Of a stretch of 64,000 nt of DNA, positions 33,397-42,223 are shown piece by piece. The stretch lies in contig NZ_CP115841.1 in NCBI RefSeq assembly GCF_013318015.2, positions 1,612,001 to 1,676,000 of the forward strand, in the 5' to 3' direction. A program made the translations under genes and the position numbers. The number at the start of each line of letters is the position of its first letter. Positions within the stretch are counted from its first letter, which is position 1. This DNA comes from Agrobacterium tumefaciens (GTDB taxonomy: Bacteria > Pseudomonadota > Alphaproteobacteria > Rhizobiales > Rhizobiaceae). Below the pieces are notes generated by a model, which was given only the letters and a program-made list of their open reading frames with translations, did not search any database and was not told where the DNA came from.

Positions 33397-35871
33397 ATGA
33401 GCAACAGTTTTGACGATATGCCGTTCTTCGACGAAGAACCTGAGGCGCCGCGCAAGGCGACGAACAATGCCGATGCAGGCAACGCCGGCGGGCTTGGCAT
33501 TGCCGCGCGCGCCATGGCGGCACGCGATCAGGCCCGGCCCACGCCCGACTATCTTTCCGGCCTCAACCCGGAGCAGCGCGAGGCCGTGGAGACACTGGAC
33601 GGCGCGGTTCTGGTGCTTGCAGGCGCTGGCACCGGCAAGACCCGCGTTCTCACCACCCGCATCGCCCATATTCTGGCGACCGGACGCGCCTATCCCAGCC
33701 AGATTCTGGCCGTGACCTTCACCAACAAGGCCGCCCGCGAGATGAAGGAACGTATTGGCGTTCTGGTCGGCGGCGCGGTTGAGGGCATGCCCTGGCTCGG
33801 CACCTTCCACTCCATCGGTGTCAAGCTCTTGCGTCGCCATGCCGAACTCATCGGCCTGAAGTCTGATTTCACCATTCTCGACACCGACGATGTGGTGCGG
33901 CTGATCAAACAGCTTATCCAGGCCGAAGGTCTTGATGACAAGCGCTGGCCGGCCAAACAATTCGCCGGCATGATTGACGGCTGGAAGAACAAGGGACTGA
34001 CACCGCCGGATATTCCCGAGGGCGATTCCCGTGCCTTTGCCAATGGCAAGGGCCGCGAACTTTACACGGCCTATCAGAACCGACTGAAAACGCTGAACGC
34101 CTGCGATTTCGGCGATCTTCTGCTGCACCCCATCAGCATCTTCCGCCGCAATCCCGATATTCTGAAGGAGTACCACCAGAAATTCCGCTACATTCTGGTG
34201 GACGAGTATCAGGACACCAATACGGCGCAATATATGTGGCTCAGGCTTCTTGCCCAGCGCCCCAAAGGCGAGCCGCAAAACGTCTGCTGCGTCGGCGACG
34301 ATGACCAGTCGATCTATGGCTGGCGCGGCGCCGAAGTGGACAACATCCTGCGCTTCGACAAGGATTTTCCCGGTGCCAAGGTCATCAAGCTGGAGCGTAA
34401 CTACCGCTCCACCGAGCATATTCTAGGCACCGCCGGCCATCTGATCGCCCATAATGAAGGGCGTCTCGGCAAGACCCTGTTCACCGAGCGCAGCAGCCCC
34501 GACGATGAGAAGGTCGTGGTGCATGCGGCCTGGGATTCCGAAGAGGAAGCCCGCGCCGTCGGTGAAGAAATCGAGCAACTTCAGCGCAAGAACCACAAGC
34601 TGAACGACATGGCCATTCTCGTTCGCGCCTCCTTCCAGATGCGCGAGTTCGAAGACCGTTTCGTCACGCTTGGCCTCAATTACCGCGTCATCGGCGGTCC
34701 GCGCTTCTACGAGCGTCTCGAAATCCGCGATGCCATGGCCTATTTTCGCCTTGTCTGCCAGCCGGCCGACGATCTGGCCTTCGAGCGCATCGTCAACACC
34801 CCCAAGCGCGGCTTGGGCGACACGACCATCCGCAATCTGCATGATTACGCCCGCGCCCGCGACATTCCGATGCTGGCGGCAGCGACCGACATCATCGAGA
34901 CCGACGAGCTGAAACCGAAGGCGCGCAAGGCGCTGTTCGACGTGGTGCAGGATTTCCGCCGCTGGCAGGGGCTTCTGGAAAACACCGAACACACCACGCT
35001 TGCCGAGCAGATCCTGGACGAAAGCGGCTATACTGCCATGTGGCAGGCCGACAAGACGGCGGAAGCACCCGGCCGACTGGAAAACCTGAAGGAACTCATC
35101 CGCTCGATGGAGGCCTTCGAGAGCCTGCGCGGTTTCCTCGAGCATGTCGCGCTCGTCATGGATGCCGAGCAGAACGAAAATCTCGATGCCGTCTCCATCA
35201 TGACGCTGCATTCCGCCAAGGGGCTGGAATTCGACACCGTCTTCCTTCCCGGTTGGGAAGAAGGTCTGTTCCCGCACCAGCGGGCGCTGGACGAAGGCGG
35301 CCGCTCCGGTCTGGAGGAAGAACGTCGTCTAGCCTACGTCGGCATCACCCGCGCCAAGAAGCTATGCCATATCTGGTTCGTATCGAACCGGCGTATCCAT
35401 GGTCTGTGGCAATCTACCCTGCCCTCGCGTTTTCTCGATGAACTGCCGCCAGCGCACGTGGATGTCGCGGCATCCGACAGCAATTACGGTGGTTACGGCG
35501 GACGCGGCGGTTATGGCCAGTCCCGTTTCGACAAGGCGGAGCCCTTCGCCAACAACTACTCCACCCCCGGCTGGAAACGTGCCCAGGCCAACAAGTCCGA
35601 CGCGACCCGCGATAACTGGGGCACACGCTCCGGCCATGCGGTCGAGCGGATTGGTTATGGCGAAAGCGGGCCCCGCGCCCGCACGATCGACGGCGAACTG
35701 GTGGCCAAATCGGTTGCCGGCACACCGTCGAAATTCGTGGTCGGAGACCGCGTTTTCCATATCAAATTCGGCAATGGCAACATCTCCGCCATCGAGGGTA
35801 ACAAATTGACCATCGATTTTGACCGCGCCGGACAAAAGCGTGTGCTGGATGGATTTGTGGAAAAGGTTTGA
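33397..35871 (+). CDS. uvrD: UvrD/PcrA-family DNA helicase
   Basis: This superfamily 1A helicase of about 824 residues has Walker A AGAGTGKTR (about 76-83), motif Ia TFTNKAAREMKERI, motif II VDEYQDTN, motif III GDDDQSIYGWRGA, motif IV KLERNYRST, motif V MTLHSAKGLEFDTVFL and motif VI RRLAYVGITRAKK. The C-terminal part has a Gly/Tyr-rich linker and a Tudor-like end (VGDRVFHIKFGNGNISAIEGNKLTIDF), as in PcrA/UvrD. It unwinds DNA 3'-5' in excision and mismatch repair. An N-terminal extension of about 55 residues is acidic and low-complexity. Confidence 0.95.
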   Translation: MSNSFDDMPFFDEEPEAPRKATNNADAGNAGGLGIAARAMAARDQARPTPDYLSGLNPEQREAVETLDGAVLVLAGAGTGKTRVLTTRIAHILATGRAYPSQILAVTFTNKAAREMKERIGVLVGGAVEGMPWLGTFHSIGVKLLRRHAELIGLKSDFTILDTDDVVRLIKQLIQAEGLDDKRWPAKQFAGMIDGWKNKGLTPPDIPEGDSRAFANGKGRELYTAYQNRLKTLNACDFGDLLLHPISIFRRNPDILKEYHQKFRYILVDEYQDTNTAQYMWLRLLAQRPKGEPQNVCCVGDDDQSIYGWRGAEVDNILRFDKDFPGAKVIKLERNYRSTEHILGTAGHLIAHNEGRLGKTLFTERSSPDDEKVVVHAAWDSEEEARAVGEEIEQLQRKNHKLNDMAILVRASFQMREFEDRFVTLGLNYRVIGGPRFYERLEIRDAMAYFRLVCQPADDLAFERIVNTPKRGLGDTTIRNLHDYARARDIPMLAAATDIIETDELKPKARKALFDVVQDFRRWQGLLENTEHTTLAEQILDESGYTAMWQADKTAEAPGRLENLKELIRSMEAFESLRGFLEHVALVMDAEQNENLDAVSIMTLHSAKGLEFDTVFLPGWEEGLFPHQRALDEGGRSGLEEERRLAYVGITRAKKLCHIWFVSNRRIHGLWQSTLPSRFLDELPPAHVDVAASDSNYGGYGGRGGYGQSRFDKAEPFANNYSTPGWKRAQANKSDATRDNWGTRSGHAVERIGYGESGPRARTIDGELVAKSVAGTPSKFVVGDRVFHIKFGNGNISAIEGNKLTIDFDRAGQKRVLDGFVEKV

Positions 35872-35974
35872 TTCGGCAACTATGAGTGCATGAACGCAGC
35901 TTTTTCCGTAGCCCGCGTCACGCCGTTGCAATAAAGGAGTTGCAACAGGGTGCAGAAACCGGGCGAGGACTGCT

Positions 35975-36787
35975 TTGCATATTTTACCGAAAAGCGGGCG
36001 CAAGCTTGCCGTTTTCCTGATCAATATGGACAGCGCCACCAAGCGCCTCGAGGACATGAACGCACGCCTCGACGCCATCGGGCTGAAGGCAGAGCGGGTC
36101 CCGGGCGTCAATGGCCGTGAGCTGAATTATCCTATCCCGGAATTCAGCGAGCTTTCCTACATGCTCATGCATGGCCGCCGCACCTCGCCGCCGGAAATCG
36201 GCTGCTATCTCAGCCATGTCGCCTGTGCCAACAGGTTCATGGGCAGCGATGCCGATATCGCGCTCATTCTTGAAGACGATGTCGTCTTCGAAAAGGATTT
36301 CCTGGAAGCAATCGACGAGGCGATAGTGAATGGAAGCGACTGGGATCTGCTTCGGCTGACCACGGTTAGCAACGGTCGCAAGTTTCCGTTCCGCAAGCTC
36401 GTTGGCGGGCGCTCACTCGCAATTGCGTTGACGCGGGAAAAGGGTTCGGGCGCATATCTCGTCAACCGCCGCGCCGGCAAATGGATCTCGAAGCTGATCC
36501 CCATGCGGCTTGCCTACGATATTGCCTTCGACCTGGAATATCTCGCTGGCCTGAAGGCAGCCTTCATTTACCCACTCTGCGCCACGCAGGATGCGGACGG
36601 GGAAAGCCAGATCCAGAACAATCTGCGGATATACCGTCTGCCCCGCTGGCGCTACTTCACCGTGCTGCCCTACCGCACTTTTCTGGAAACCAGCCGTTTC
36701 CTCATGCGCAGCCTCCGGTTTGCCGTTGCCAAGCTGACCGTTGCGCTGGAGCGCGGCAAGGGCAAGACCGTTCCCACCGGCAATTGA
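35975..36787 (+). CDS. Glycosyltransferase family 25 protein
   Basis: This 270-residue protein resembles LPS glycosyltransferases of the LgtB/GT25 type: LAVFLINMDSATKRLEDMNARLDAIGL, PPEIGCYLSHVACANRFMGSDADIALILEDDVVFEKDFLEAI and GSGAYLVNRRAGKWISKLIPM. The EDDV motif is the expected metal/nucleotide-sugar site. The start is a TTG at 35975, 5 bases after GAGGAC, because the family N-terminus LAVFLIN lies before the first ATG. It stands alone with no other polysaccharide genes; acceptor and sugar are unknown. Confidence 0.87.
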   Translation: MHILPKSGRKLAVFLINMDSATKRLEDMNARLDAIGLKAERVPGVNGRELNYPIPEFSELSYMLMHGRRTSPPEIGCYLSHVACANRFMGSDADIALILEDDVVFEKDFLEAIDEAIVNGSDWDLLRLTTVSNGRKFPFRKLVGGRSLAIALTREKGSGAYLVNRRAGKWISKLIPMRLAYDIAFDLEYLAGLKAAFIYPLCATQDADGESQIQNNLRIYRLPRWRYFTVLPYRTFLETSRFLMRSLRFAVAKLTVALERGKGKTVPTGN

Positions 36788-36797
36788 CTGCGCTGGC

Positions 36798-36917
36798 CTA
36801 CACTTCGCCGGGCGTGAACCCAACCAGGTAGACCGCGGCGATCACAGCTGCGAGAGTGAAAATCGAAATGACGAAAATCGTCATCCGGTTCAAGGGTTTG
36901 CGCGTCGTTTTCTTCAT
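36798..36917 (-). CDS. Small single-pass membrane protein (39 aa)
   Basis: A 40-codon frame encodes a basic N-terminus (MKKTTRKPLNRM), one hydrophobic helix of about 20 residues (TIFVISIFTLAAVIAAVYLV) and a short tail GFTPGEV. The positive-inside arrangement is that of a genuine inner-membrane microprotein. No strong Shine-Dalgarno sequence is visible. It lies between the GT25 gene and betI, in a gap that automated calls may leave empty. Function unknown. Confidence 0.65.
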   Translation of the reverse strand: MKKTTRKPLNRMTIFVISIFTLAAVIAAVYLVGFTPGEV

Positions 36918-36950
36918 GGTGGAATAATGCGAAGCGCGCGTACTGGTTCC

Positions 36951-37547
36951 CTACGGATTGTCAGCTTTTGCGTGCGGTAACCTGTGAGACAGGTAATCCC
37001 GCATCTGCTCCATTGCCTCCTCGCGCGTCAGACCGCCGGACTGCAATCCTGAGCGCAACCAGAGGCCGTCGATAAGCGAAGTGATCCCGAGCGCGACAGT
37101 TGCGCAGTCTTGCCTCGGCACGAGATGCACCAAAGCCGACAAAAGATTGGAGCGCATCCGCGCATGGATCACCTTCTGGATCCTGGCGAGCTGCGGCTCG
37201 CGCGGAACCTCGGCGCAAAGCGACAGCCAGGCGTGGCAGATCGAGGGCTGAAAGAAGCTCTCGTCGAAATTCGCCTCGATAATCGCATCGAGCCGTTCAC
37301 GCGGACTGACCGCCCGATTGAGGCGCGCCACCACGGCCTCCTTCAGCTTCACATTGGCTTCGCGCATGGCGTGCTCGAACAGTTCCTGCTTGTTGGCGAA
37401 ATAATGCAGCACGATGCCTTTCGAGGCGCCTGCCTGCGCCGCCACCCTTTCAAGCGTGGCACCCGCCATTCCCTCACGTTGAAGGACTTCGAATGCAGCC
37501 CGCCTCAGCTCCGCCCGGCGAATATCGCTTATCTTGGTCAGTCGCAT
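36951..37547 (-). CDS. betI: BetI-type TetR-family repressor of choline metabolism
   Basis: This 198-residue TetR-family protein has the HTH region RRAELRRAAFEVLQREGMAGATLERVAAQAGASKGIVLHYFANKQELFEHAMR. Its C-terminal half reads NFDESFFQPSICHAWLSLCAEVPREPQLARIQKVIHARMRSNL, as in BetI. BetI represses choline-to-betaine genes and is relieved by choline. An AGGAGA site precedes the ATG. It is divergent from choX, and the 101-base interval should hold its operator. The bet biosynthetic genes are not downstream within this window. Confidence 0.88.
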   Translation of the reverse strand: MRLTKISDIRRAELRRAAFEVLQREGMAGATLERVAAQAGASKGIVLHYFANKQELFEHAMREANVKLKEAVVARLNRAVSPRERLDAIIEANFDESFFQPSICHAWLSLCAEVPREPQLARIQKVIHARMRSNLLSALVHLVPRQDCATVALGITSLIDGLWLRSGLQSGGLTREEAMEQMRDYLSHRLPHAKADNP

Positions 37548-37571
37548 CTTTGTCTCCTTGCGTGAGCAATA

Positions 37572-37600
37572 TTGACAAATTTTCCGTAAAGATCAATTAT
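37572..37600 (+). promoter_or_regulatory. Candidate choX promoter
   Basis: TTGACA (37572-37577), a 17-base spacer and AATTAT (37595-37600) form a good promoter pair about 49 bases before the choX ATG. ATTGAC/GTCAAT half-sites lie around it (37571-37576 and 37611-37616), possible BetI contacts. Confidence 0.55.
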
Positions 37601-37648
37601 TGTCCCACCGGTCAATCTAATGACCCAATAGACAAAAAAGGTGGAACA

Positions 37649-38587
37649 ATGAAAAAATGGGCAGGTGTTTTTTCGGCCGCGATGGTTTTGACAACCGTCG
37701 GCACTTCCGCGCTCGCATCGGATGCTGAAACTTGCAAGGTTGTGCGACTGGCCGAGCCGGGCTGGAACGATCTCGCTTTCACCACCGGCATCGCCATGTC
37801 GCTGTTGAAGTCACTGGGATATGAGCCGCAAAGCCAGCTTCTCGGGATCGACGTCATCTACACGAGCCTGAAGAGCAAGGATCTCGACGTCTTTCTGGGC
37901 TATTGGAACCCGGCAATGGTGAACTACTACAAGCCTTACAAGGAAGACGGATCGGTCGAAAAAGTCCGAACCAATCTTGTAGGCGCCAAATACACTTTCG
38001 CGGTTCCGACCTATGTTTGGGATGCCGGCGTCAGGGATTTCTCCGACCTGCAAAAATTCGCGGACAAGTTCGACAGCAAGCTCTACGGCATCGAACCGGG
38101 CTCCAACCAGTTGATGCTGGATGCCGTCAACGATCCGGCACTGGGACTGCACAATTGGGAAGTGGTCGAGTCCAGCGAACAGGGCATGCTTTCGCAGGTA
38201 ACCCGTTTCGCCCGCAACAAGTCCTTCATTGTTTTCCAGGGGTGGGCGCCGCACCCGATGAACAGCAAATTCGACATCAAGTACCTGACGGGCGGCGATA
38301 AATTTTACGGGCCCGACTTCGGCGCTGCCACAGTCGATACGCAGGTACGCAAAGGCTACCTACAGGAATGCCCGAATGTGGCGAAGCTGCTCGACAATCT
38401 TGCATTCGACGTGGAGTACGAGAACAAGGGCATGGATTATATCATGAACGATGGAATGTCCCCGGAAGACGCGGCAAGGCAGGCGATCAAGGATGAGCCG
38501 CAACGACTGGACGCTTGGCTGAAGGGCGTATCGACGTTCGACGGGCAGGATGGTCTCACTGCCGTAAAGGCGGGGATCGGCCTGTGA
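37649..38587 (+). CDS. choX: Choline ABC-transporter substrate-binding protein
   Basis: This 312-residue protein has a signal peptide (KKWAGVFSAAMVLTTVGTSALA) and the OpuAC/ProX-like binding fold: CKVVRLAEPGWNDLAFTTGIAMSLLKSLGY, then VFLGYWNPAMVNYYKPY, SNQLMLDAVND and VFQGWAPHPMNSKFDIKYLTGG. The aromatic residues are typical of the box binding a quaternary amine. It is divergent from betI, which supports choline as ligand. Unlike typical choXWV operons, no permease or ATPase gene follows; the next gene is an alpha/beta hydrolase overlapping it by four bases. Confidence 0.9.
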   Translation: MKKWAGVFSAAMVLTTVGTSALASDAETCKVVRLAEPGWNDLAFTTGIAMSLLKSLGYEPQSQLLGIDVIYTSLKSKDLDVFLGYWNPAMVNYYKPYKEDGSVEKVRTNLVGAKYTFAVPTYVWDAGVRDFSDLQKFADKFDSKLYGIEPGSNQLMLDAVNDPALGLHNWEVVESSEQGMLSQVTRFARNKSFIVFQGWAPHPMNSKFDIKYLTGGDKFYGPDFGAATVDTQVRKGYLQECPNVAKLLDNLAFDVEYENKGMDYIMNDGMSPEDAARQAIKDEPQRLDAWLKGVSTFDGQDGLTAVKAGIGL

Positions 38588-39414
38588 CAGCAATATTGCA
38601 GGATGATTGGGAGAAGCGGAAGCAATATGTAGAATTGCCCCGCGGTCGCCAGCTGGCTTTCATCGACACCGGCGGTCCGGGCCCAGTCCTGCTGATGCTG
38701 CATGGTTTTTCGGACACCAGCCGCAGCTTCTCCATGCTGGAGCCTTTTTTCAGCGAATACAGGCTCATCGTCCCTGACCTGCCCGGACACGGTGTTTCCT
38801 CGGCGGGACAGAGCCTGCATGTCGCTGATTTCGCCGAAACGGTCGATCGGTTTCTAACGCTCCTGGGTATTTCACGGCTGTTTCTGCTCGGCCACTCCAT
38901 GGGTGCGATGACCACTATCGAACTTGCCGCCCGGCGAGGCGACACGATCCGGGCTCTTGCCCTCATCTCGGCAACGCTTGAGCCGGATTTTGGCGCGGAA
39001 AGCCAGTTGACCAGAGATATTCTCGCACTTCGGGACCCGATCGGACCCAATAGCGGCTTTCTGCGCGGCTGGTATTCGTGCAGTCAGCCAGTCGACGATG
39101 ATTTTCTGTCGAGAATGAAACAGGATGCCGCCAATATGCCGGCTGCCATCTGGCATGGCGTCGTTGAGCGCTTTGCGGATACAAACCTGCATCACAGCGC
39201 GTCCAGAATAAAAAAACCGGTACTGTGCCTCGCCGGTTTCGAAGACCCCCTTTTCGGCGCGTCGCATCGTCGAAAATTGGCCGCCGCCTTTCCCGAGGCT
39301 CAAACCGTTACGCTCGATGGGCATGGCCACAATCCGCATTGGGAAAACCCGAAGGGCGTATCCACGCTGATCGCCGATTTTTTCGCGGATGTGATGACCG
39401 ACTGCGCTAAGTAA
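38584..39414 (+). CDS. Alpha/beta hydrolase coupled to choX
   Basis: This 276-residue protein starts at GTG 38584, inside the choX stop (GTGA). It has the alpha/beta hydrolase pattern: oxyanion region LLMLHGFSDTSRSF, nucleophile elbow LLGHSMGAM with Ser, a late Asp in CLAGFEDPLFG, and His in LDGHGHNPHW. No signal peptide is visible, so it is probably cytoplasmic. Operon position suggests it may release choline from an imported ester or otherwise act on choline-related compounds; this is inference. Confidence 0.88.
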   Translation: MTAILQDDWEKRKQYVELPRGRQLAFIDTGGPGPVLLMLHGFSDTSRSFSMLEPFFSEYRLIVPDLPGHGVSSAGQSLHVADFAETVDRFLTLLGISRLFLLGHSMGAMTTIELAARRGDTIRALALISATLEPDFGAESQLTRDILALRDPIGPNSGFLRGWYSCSQPVDDDFLSRMKQDAANMPAAIWHGVVERFADTNLHHSASRIKKPVLCLAGFEDPLFGASHRRKLAAAFPEAQTVTLDGHGHNPHWENPKGVSTLIADFFADVMTDCAK

Positions 39415-39524
39415 GAGGGTGGAGTGCGCCGGTTGAACAAGTTTCTGGAAACAACTGACAAATCGATTTCGATTCAGGTGCCGATGTTGTAACGCTTCGC
39501 TGAATAATCATATTTTGGCTGGCC

Positions 39525-40007
39525 ATGACAGAAACGACCCATCCCCGCCTGAACCCGTTGCACCTTGCCGCCGCCTTCGCAAGCGGCTGTCTTCTGACAT
39601 TGATGGTGCATTTCAACGGCCAGCTTGCGCATTACGGTAACGCACTTTTCTCCTCCTGGACTGCACACGGCACCGGCACGGTGGCGGCGCTGATCTATCT
39701 CGCGATCATGCGCCCGAAGACGGAGGCGGGTGCGCTGGCCAAACCGAAGGCGCCGCTCTGGGCCTATTGCGGTGGGGTGATTGGTGCGGCCATCGTCATC
39801 CTCACCTCCACCGCCGTCAATTCGCCGCTTGCCCTCTCCGGCACCATCGCGCTCGGGTTGGGCGGACAGGTGATCTTCAGCCTTCTGGCCGATTTCTTCG
39901 GCCTGTTTGGCCTGCCCAAACGGCGGCCGGATTTGCGTGACATGGCGGCGGTGGCAATGATTCTCTGTGGCAGCGCACTTATTATCCTTGTCGGGAGAAC
40001 GGCATGA
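39525..40007 (+). CDS. DUF606 (YdcZ-like) DMT-superfamily membrane protein, first of a pair
   Basis: This 160-residue protein has about five hydrophobic segments, including LHLAAAFASGCLLTLMVHFNGQLAHYG and LIYLAIMRPKT. DUF606 proteins are half-size relatives of drug/metabolite transporters, and paired genes are thought to make heterodimers. It overlaps the next DUF606 gene by four bases. The substrate is unknown. Confidence 0.85.
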   Translation: MTETTHPRLNPLHLAAAFASGCLLTLMVHFNGQLAHYGNALFSSWTAHGTGTVAALIYLAIMRPKTEAGALAKPKAPLWAYCGGVIGAAIVILTSTAVNSPLALSGTIALGLGGQVIFSLLADFFGLFGLPKRRPDLRDMAAVAMILCGSALIILVGRTA

Positions 40008-40429
40008 TCGTCTGGATAGCCATGGCGTTTACCGGCGGCGTCTTTGTGGCACTAAGCCGTCAGGTCAACGGCCGCCTCAGCCTGTCGAACTCACCGCTGA
40101 TCGCCTCGTTCTGGAACCATATCGTCGGTTTCGGGGTATTGACCGTCATCGGCCTCATCGTCGGCGGCCTCATTCCGCCAGGCGCGGCCGACGCGCCGTG
40201 GCTTGCCTTTATCGGTGGCCCCATCGGTGTTGTCTTCATCGCTTCGGGAAGCTGGCTCATCCCCCGCATCGGCGCGGTCAATACCGCACTTCTCGTCATC
40301 AGCGGCCAGATGGTCTCAAGCGTCGTGCTCGACTTTTTCAGCGATCAGCCGCCGAAACTCTGGGCGAGCGCACTCGGCATTCTGCTGATTCTCGCCGGCA
40401 TGGTGCTGACCCAGCGACGCGGCCGCTAG
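40004..40429 (+). CDS. DUF606 (YdcZ-like) DMT-superfamily membrane protein, second of a pair
   Basis: This 141-residue protein has about five hydrophobic helices and the DUF606 segments ALSRQVNGRLSLSNSPLIASFWNHIVGF and GAVNTALLVISGQM. It is coupled to the preceding DUF606 gene by ATGA overlap; the two half-transporters probably assemble together, a two-gene counterpart of duplicated DMT proteins. Confidence 0.85.
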   Translation: MIVWIAMAFTGGVFVALSRQVNGRLSLSNSPLIASFWNHIVGFGVLTVIGLIVGGLIPPGAADAPWLAFIGGPIGVVFIASGSWLIPRIGAVNTALLVISGQMVSSVVLDFFSDQPPKLWASALGILLILAGMVLTQRRGR

Positions 40430-40481
40430 GGCATTTCTCCGGTAAAAATGTGCAGCGGTTTTACGTCCGGGAAAGCGTAAA

Positions 40482-41768
40482 TCAGGTATCGCTGTCGCGT
40501 GAGAACATGCTGAGCAGGGTCTTGCCGCCACTCTTGCCACCGCTGCTTGCGAGCGTCGGGCGACCACCATTCAGCTTCGGCACCACGACCATGCGTTTGA
40601 CTTCGCCACGTTTGAAGGCCGCAAGGAACCGGGAGTAATCCCGGAACACAACGCAGCCATTCGATTCACCGCGTTTCGCCAGCATATAGGTGTGGGCGAG
40701 AAGACCGTCGCGGCCATGCGGATTGACGCCATTTTCCGGTGTCAGACGGATTGCTTCGACGCCATGGAACCGCGCCTCGCGCATCGTCAGACGATAGCTG
40801 GAGGGCGGCGTCGAGCCGCGCATTCTCACATGAACATAGTCGGGGTTGTCGCGCATCTTGCCGATGCCCGAATGTGCCTCGAGCTTTTCGCCGTTCGGCA
40901 TATGAACCAGGCCGGAGGAAATATCGTAGATCGCCGTGCCGTTGCCGCGATCCGGCCACGGAACCGCATCCATCTTGCTCGGCTCGCGCACCGGATTATC
41001 AGGTTTTGCAAAGGCGAGCATGCCGGCCGTGCCCTGCCGCGGCTGCTGGGGTGCACGCGCAGGCACCGGCGCATCGAAAGCAGGTGCGGAAGCAACGGCT
41101 GCCGGGTGTTCATCGGTCTTCGCTAGAACGGCGGGGCGGGGTGATGGCTCCACCGTTTCGGCAGCCGCAACCTCGGGCCGGAAGCTTGGCAAAGGGACGT
41201 CGTCCGGAAGCAGGCTGCTCGCCTCTTCCTCGATCTGCGGGCGCCCTAATGCCACTTCAAATGCCGGATGTTGCGATGCGGCGCTCTGATATGCGACCTC
41301 TGTGGTGCGTCCAAGCGCCGAATCGACGATGGCGGAGGGCCGCAGCGCTGCAAGTTCCTTGACTGTCGCCTGCCCCTTCGCGTTCGCAGCCGCGCCAAAA
41401 CGCTCGCGGAACTCCTTCTCGCCGATTTCGGGCATGATGCCGGCAAGGCGAACCGCCTTCTGCGAGCCATGGCTGTGGTCGCTCAGACGGGAAAATTTGC
41501 GGACGTGAATATCCCGTGCGGCTGCGCCGGAAATCGCAGCCTCGCCAGACTCCAGCCTCGCCACCAGCGTCTTCTCAAACTGCCCGACACCATGCGATGC
41601 GGCCGCCATCGTGTGAAGCGAGGCGAAGGCAGCGAAGGCGAACAGACCGGCAAAGGCACCACCGCCAAGCAGAGCGGACATTCGGCCAAGAGAAAAGGAT
41701 TTGCCTCTCTTGAGGCAAGACGAACCGGCAAGACCGGCGCCATTATAAGCCGCAGCAGAATACGCCAT
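40482..41768 (-). CDS. DUF2778 (Tlde1-like, L,D-transpeptidase-related) protein
   Basis: This 428-residue protein has one N-terminal membrane segment (about 34-56, LLGGGAFAGLFAFAAFASLHTM) and a long Pro/Ala-rich linker. The C-terminal domain (about 270-400) reads YDISSGLVHMPNGEKLEAHSGIGKMRDNPDYVHVRMRGSTPPSSYRLTMRE and AHTYMLAKRGESNGCVVFRDYSRFL. His and Cys in the HTY...NGCVVF segment are the expected catalytic residues. DUF2778 domains occur in type VI effectors (Tlde1) that cut or modify peptidoglycan, but no T6SS gene is nearby. Here the protein looks membrane-anchored, perhaps a housekeeping murein enzyme. Confidence 0.82.
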   Translation of the reverse strand: MAYSAAAYNGAGLAGSSCLKRGKSFSLGRMSALLGGGAFAGLFAFAAFASLHTMAAASHGVGQFEKTLVARLESGEAAISGAAARDIHVRKFSRLSDHSHGSQKAVRLAGIMPEIGEKEFRERFGAAANAKGQATVKELAALRPSAIVDSALGRTTEVAYQSAASQHPAFEVALGRPQIEEEASSLLPDDVPLPSFRPEVAAAETVEPSPRPAVLAKTDEHPAAVASAPAFDAPVPARAPQQPRQGTAGMLAFAKPDNPVREPSKMDAVPWPDRGNGTAIYDISSGLVHMPNGEKLEAHSGIGKMRDNPDYVHVRMRGSTPPSSYRLTMREARFHGVEAIRLTPENGVNPHGRDGLLAHTYMLAKRGESNGCVVFRDYSRFLAAFKRGEVKRMVVVPKLNGGRPTLASSGGKSGGKTLLSMFSRDSDT

Positions 41769-42223
41769 GATACTCGTTACTCGAACCGTTCACGCACACC
41801 CGGGCAAAGCCGGAGGGATTTTGGGGCATCCGAACAGCGGGTGGACACCCGGCCGATTTCGGAACTGACTGGTTCGAAGCATGACGAATTATGGTAACCA
41901 AAGTGTTTACGAGTCCCTGCAAAAATAATTCGTTAAGGTCTGCGCATTATCGGGCGAAGGCAAAACAATGACTTGCGCGGGCTGGGCATGCATCTGCATC
42001 GCCTTTTCGCGGAAAATGCCCCGCAGGGCGTCATCGGCCTTTAAAGTTTACGTCGCCGCATCGTCAGGTAAATTCCGACTTTGCCGGAAATTTGCTGTAA
42101 ATGCGGCAGGACTGCGACGGAGCAAATCTATGCCATCAGCCGTCAAGCACACACAAAGCTGGTAAGGGCACTTGATCCGTTGCTGCCGGCTTGGCATCCT
42201 GCCGGAAATAAGGGAGGCAAATC
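41769..42223. other. Intergenic region without a recognised gene
   Basis: This 455-base gap separates the divergent DUF2778 and pncA genes. A 65-codon frame at 41968-42165 is open, but its Cys/Arg/Ser-rich product and lack of a ribosome-binding site make it unconvincing. AGGGAGG at 42210-42216 is the pncA ribosome-binding site. I see no stable hairpin or clear operator. Confidence 0.6.

Noticed and set aside
40482..41768. Part of a type VI secretion locus
   Set aside because: None of the neighbouring genes encodes a T6SS component, immunity protein or VgrG/PAAR.
41968..42165. 65-codon frame upstream of pncA
   Set aside because: Cys/Arg/Ser-rich composition, no ribosome-binding site and no recognisable family.
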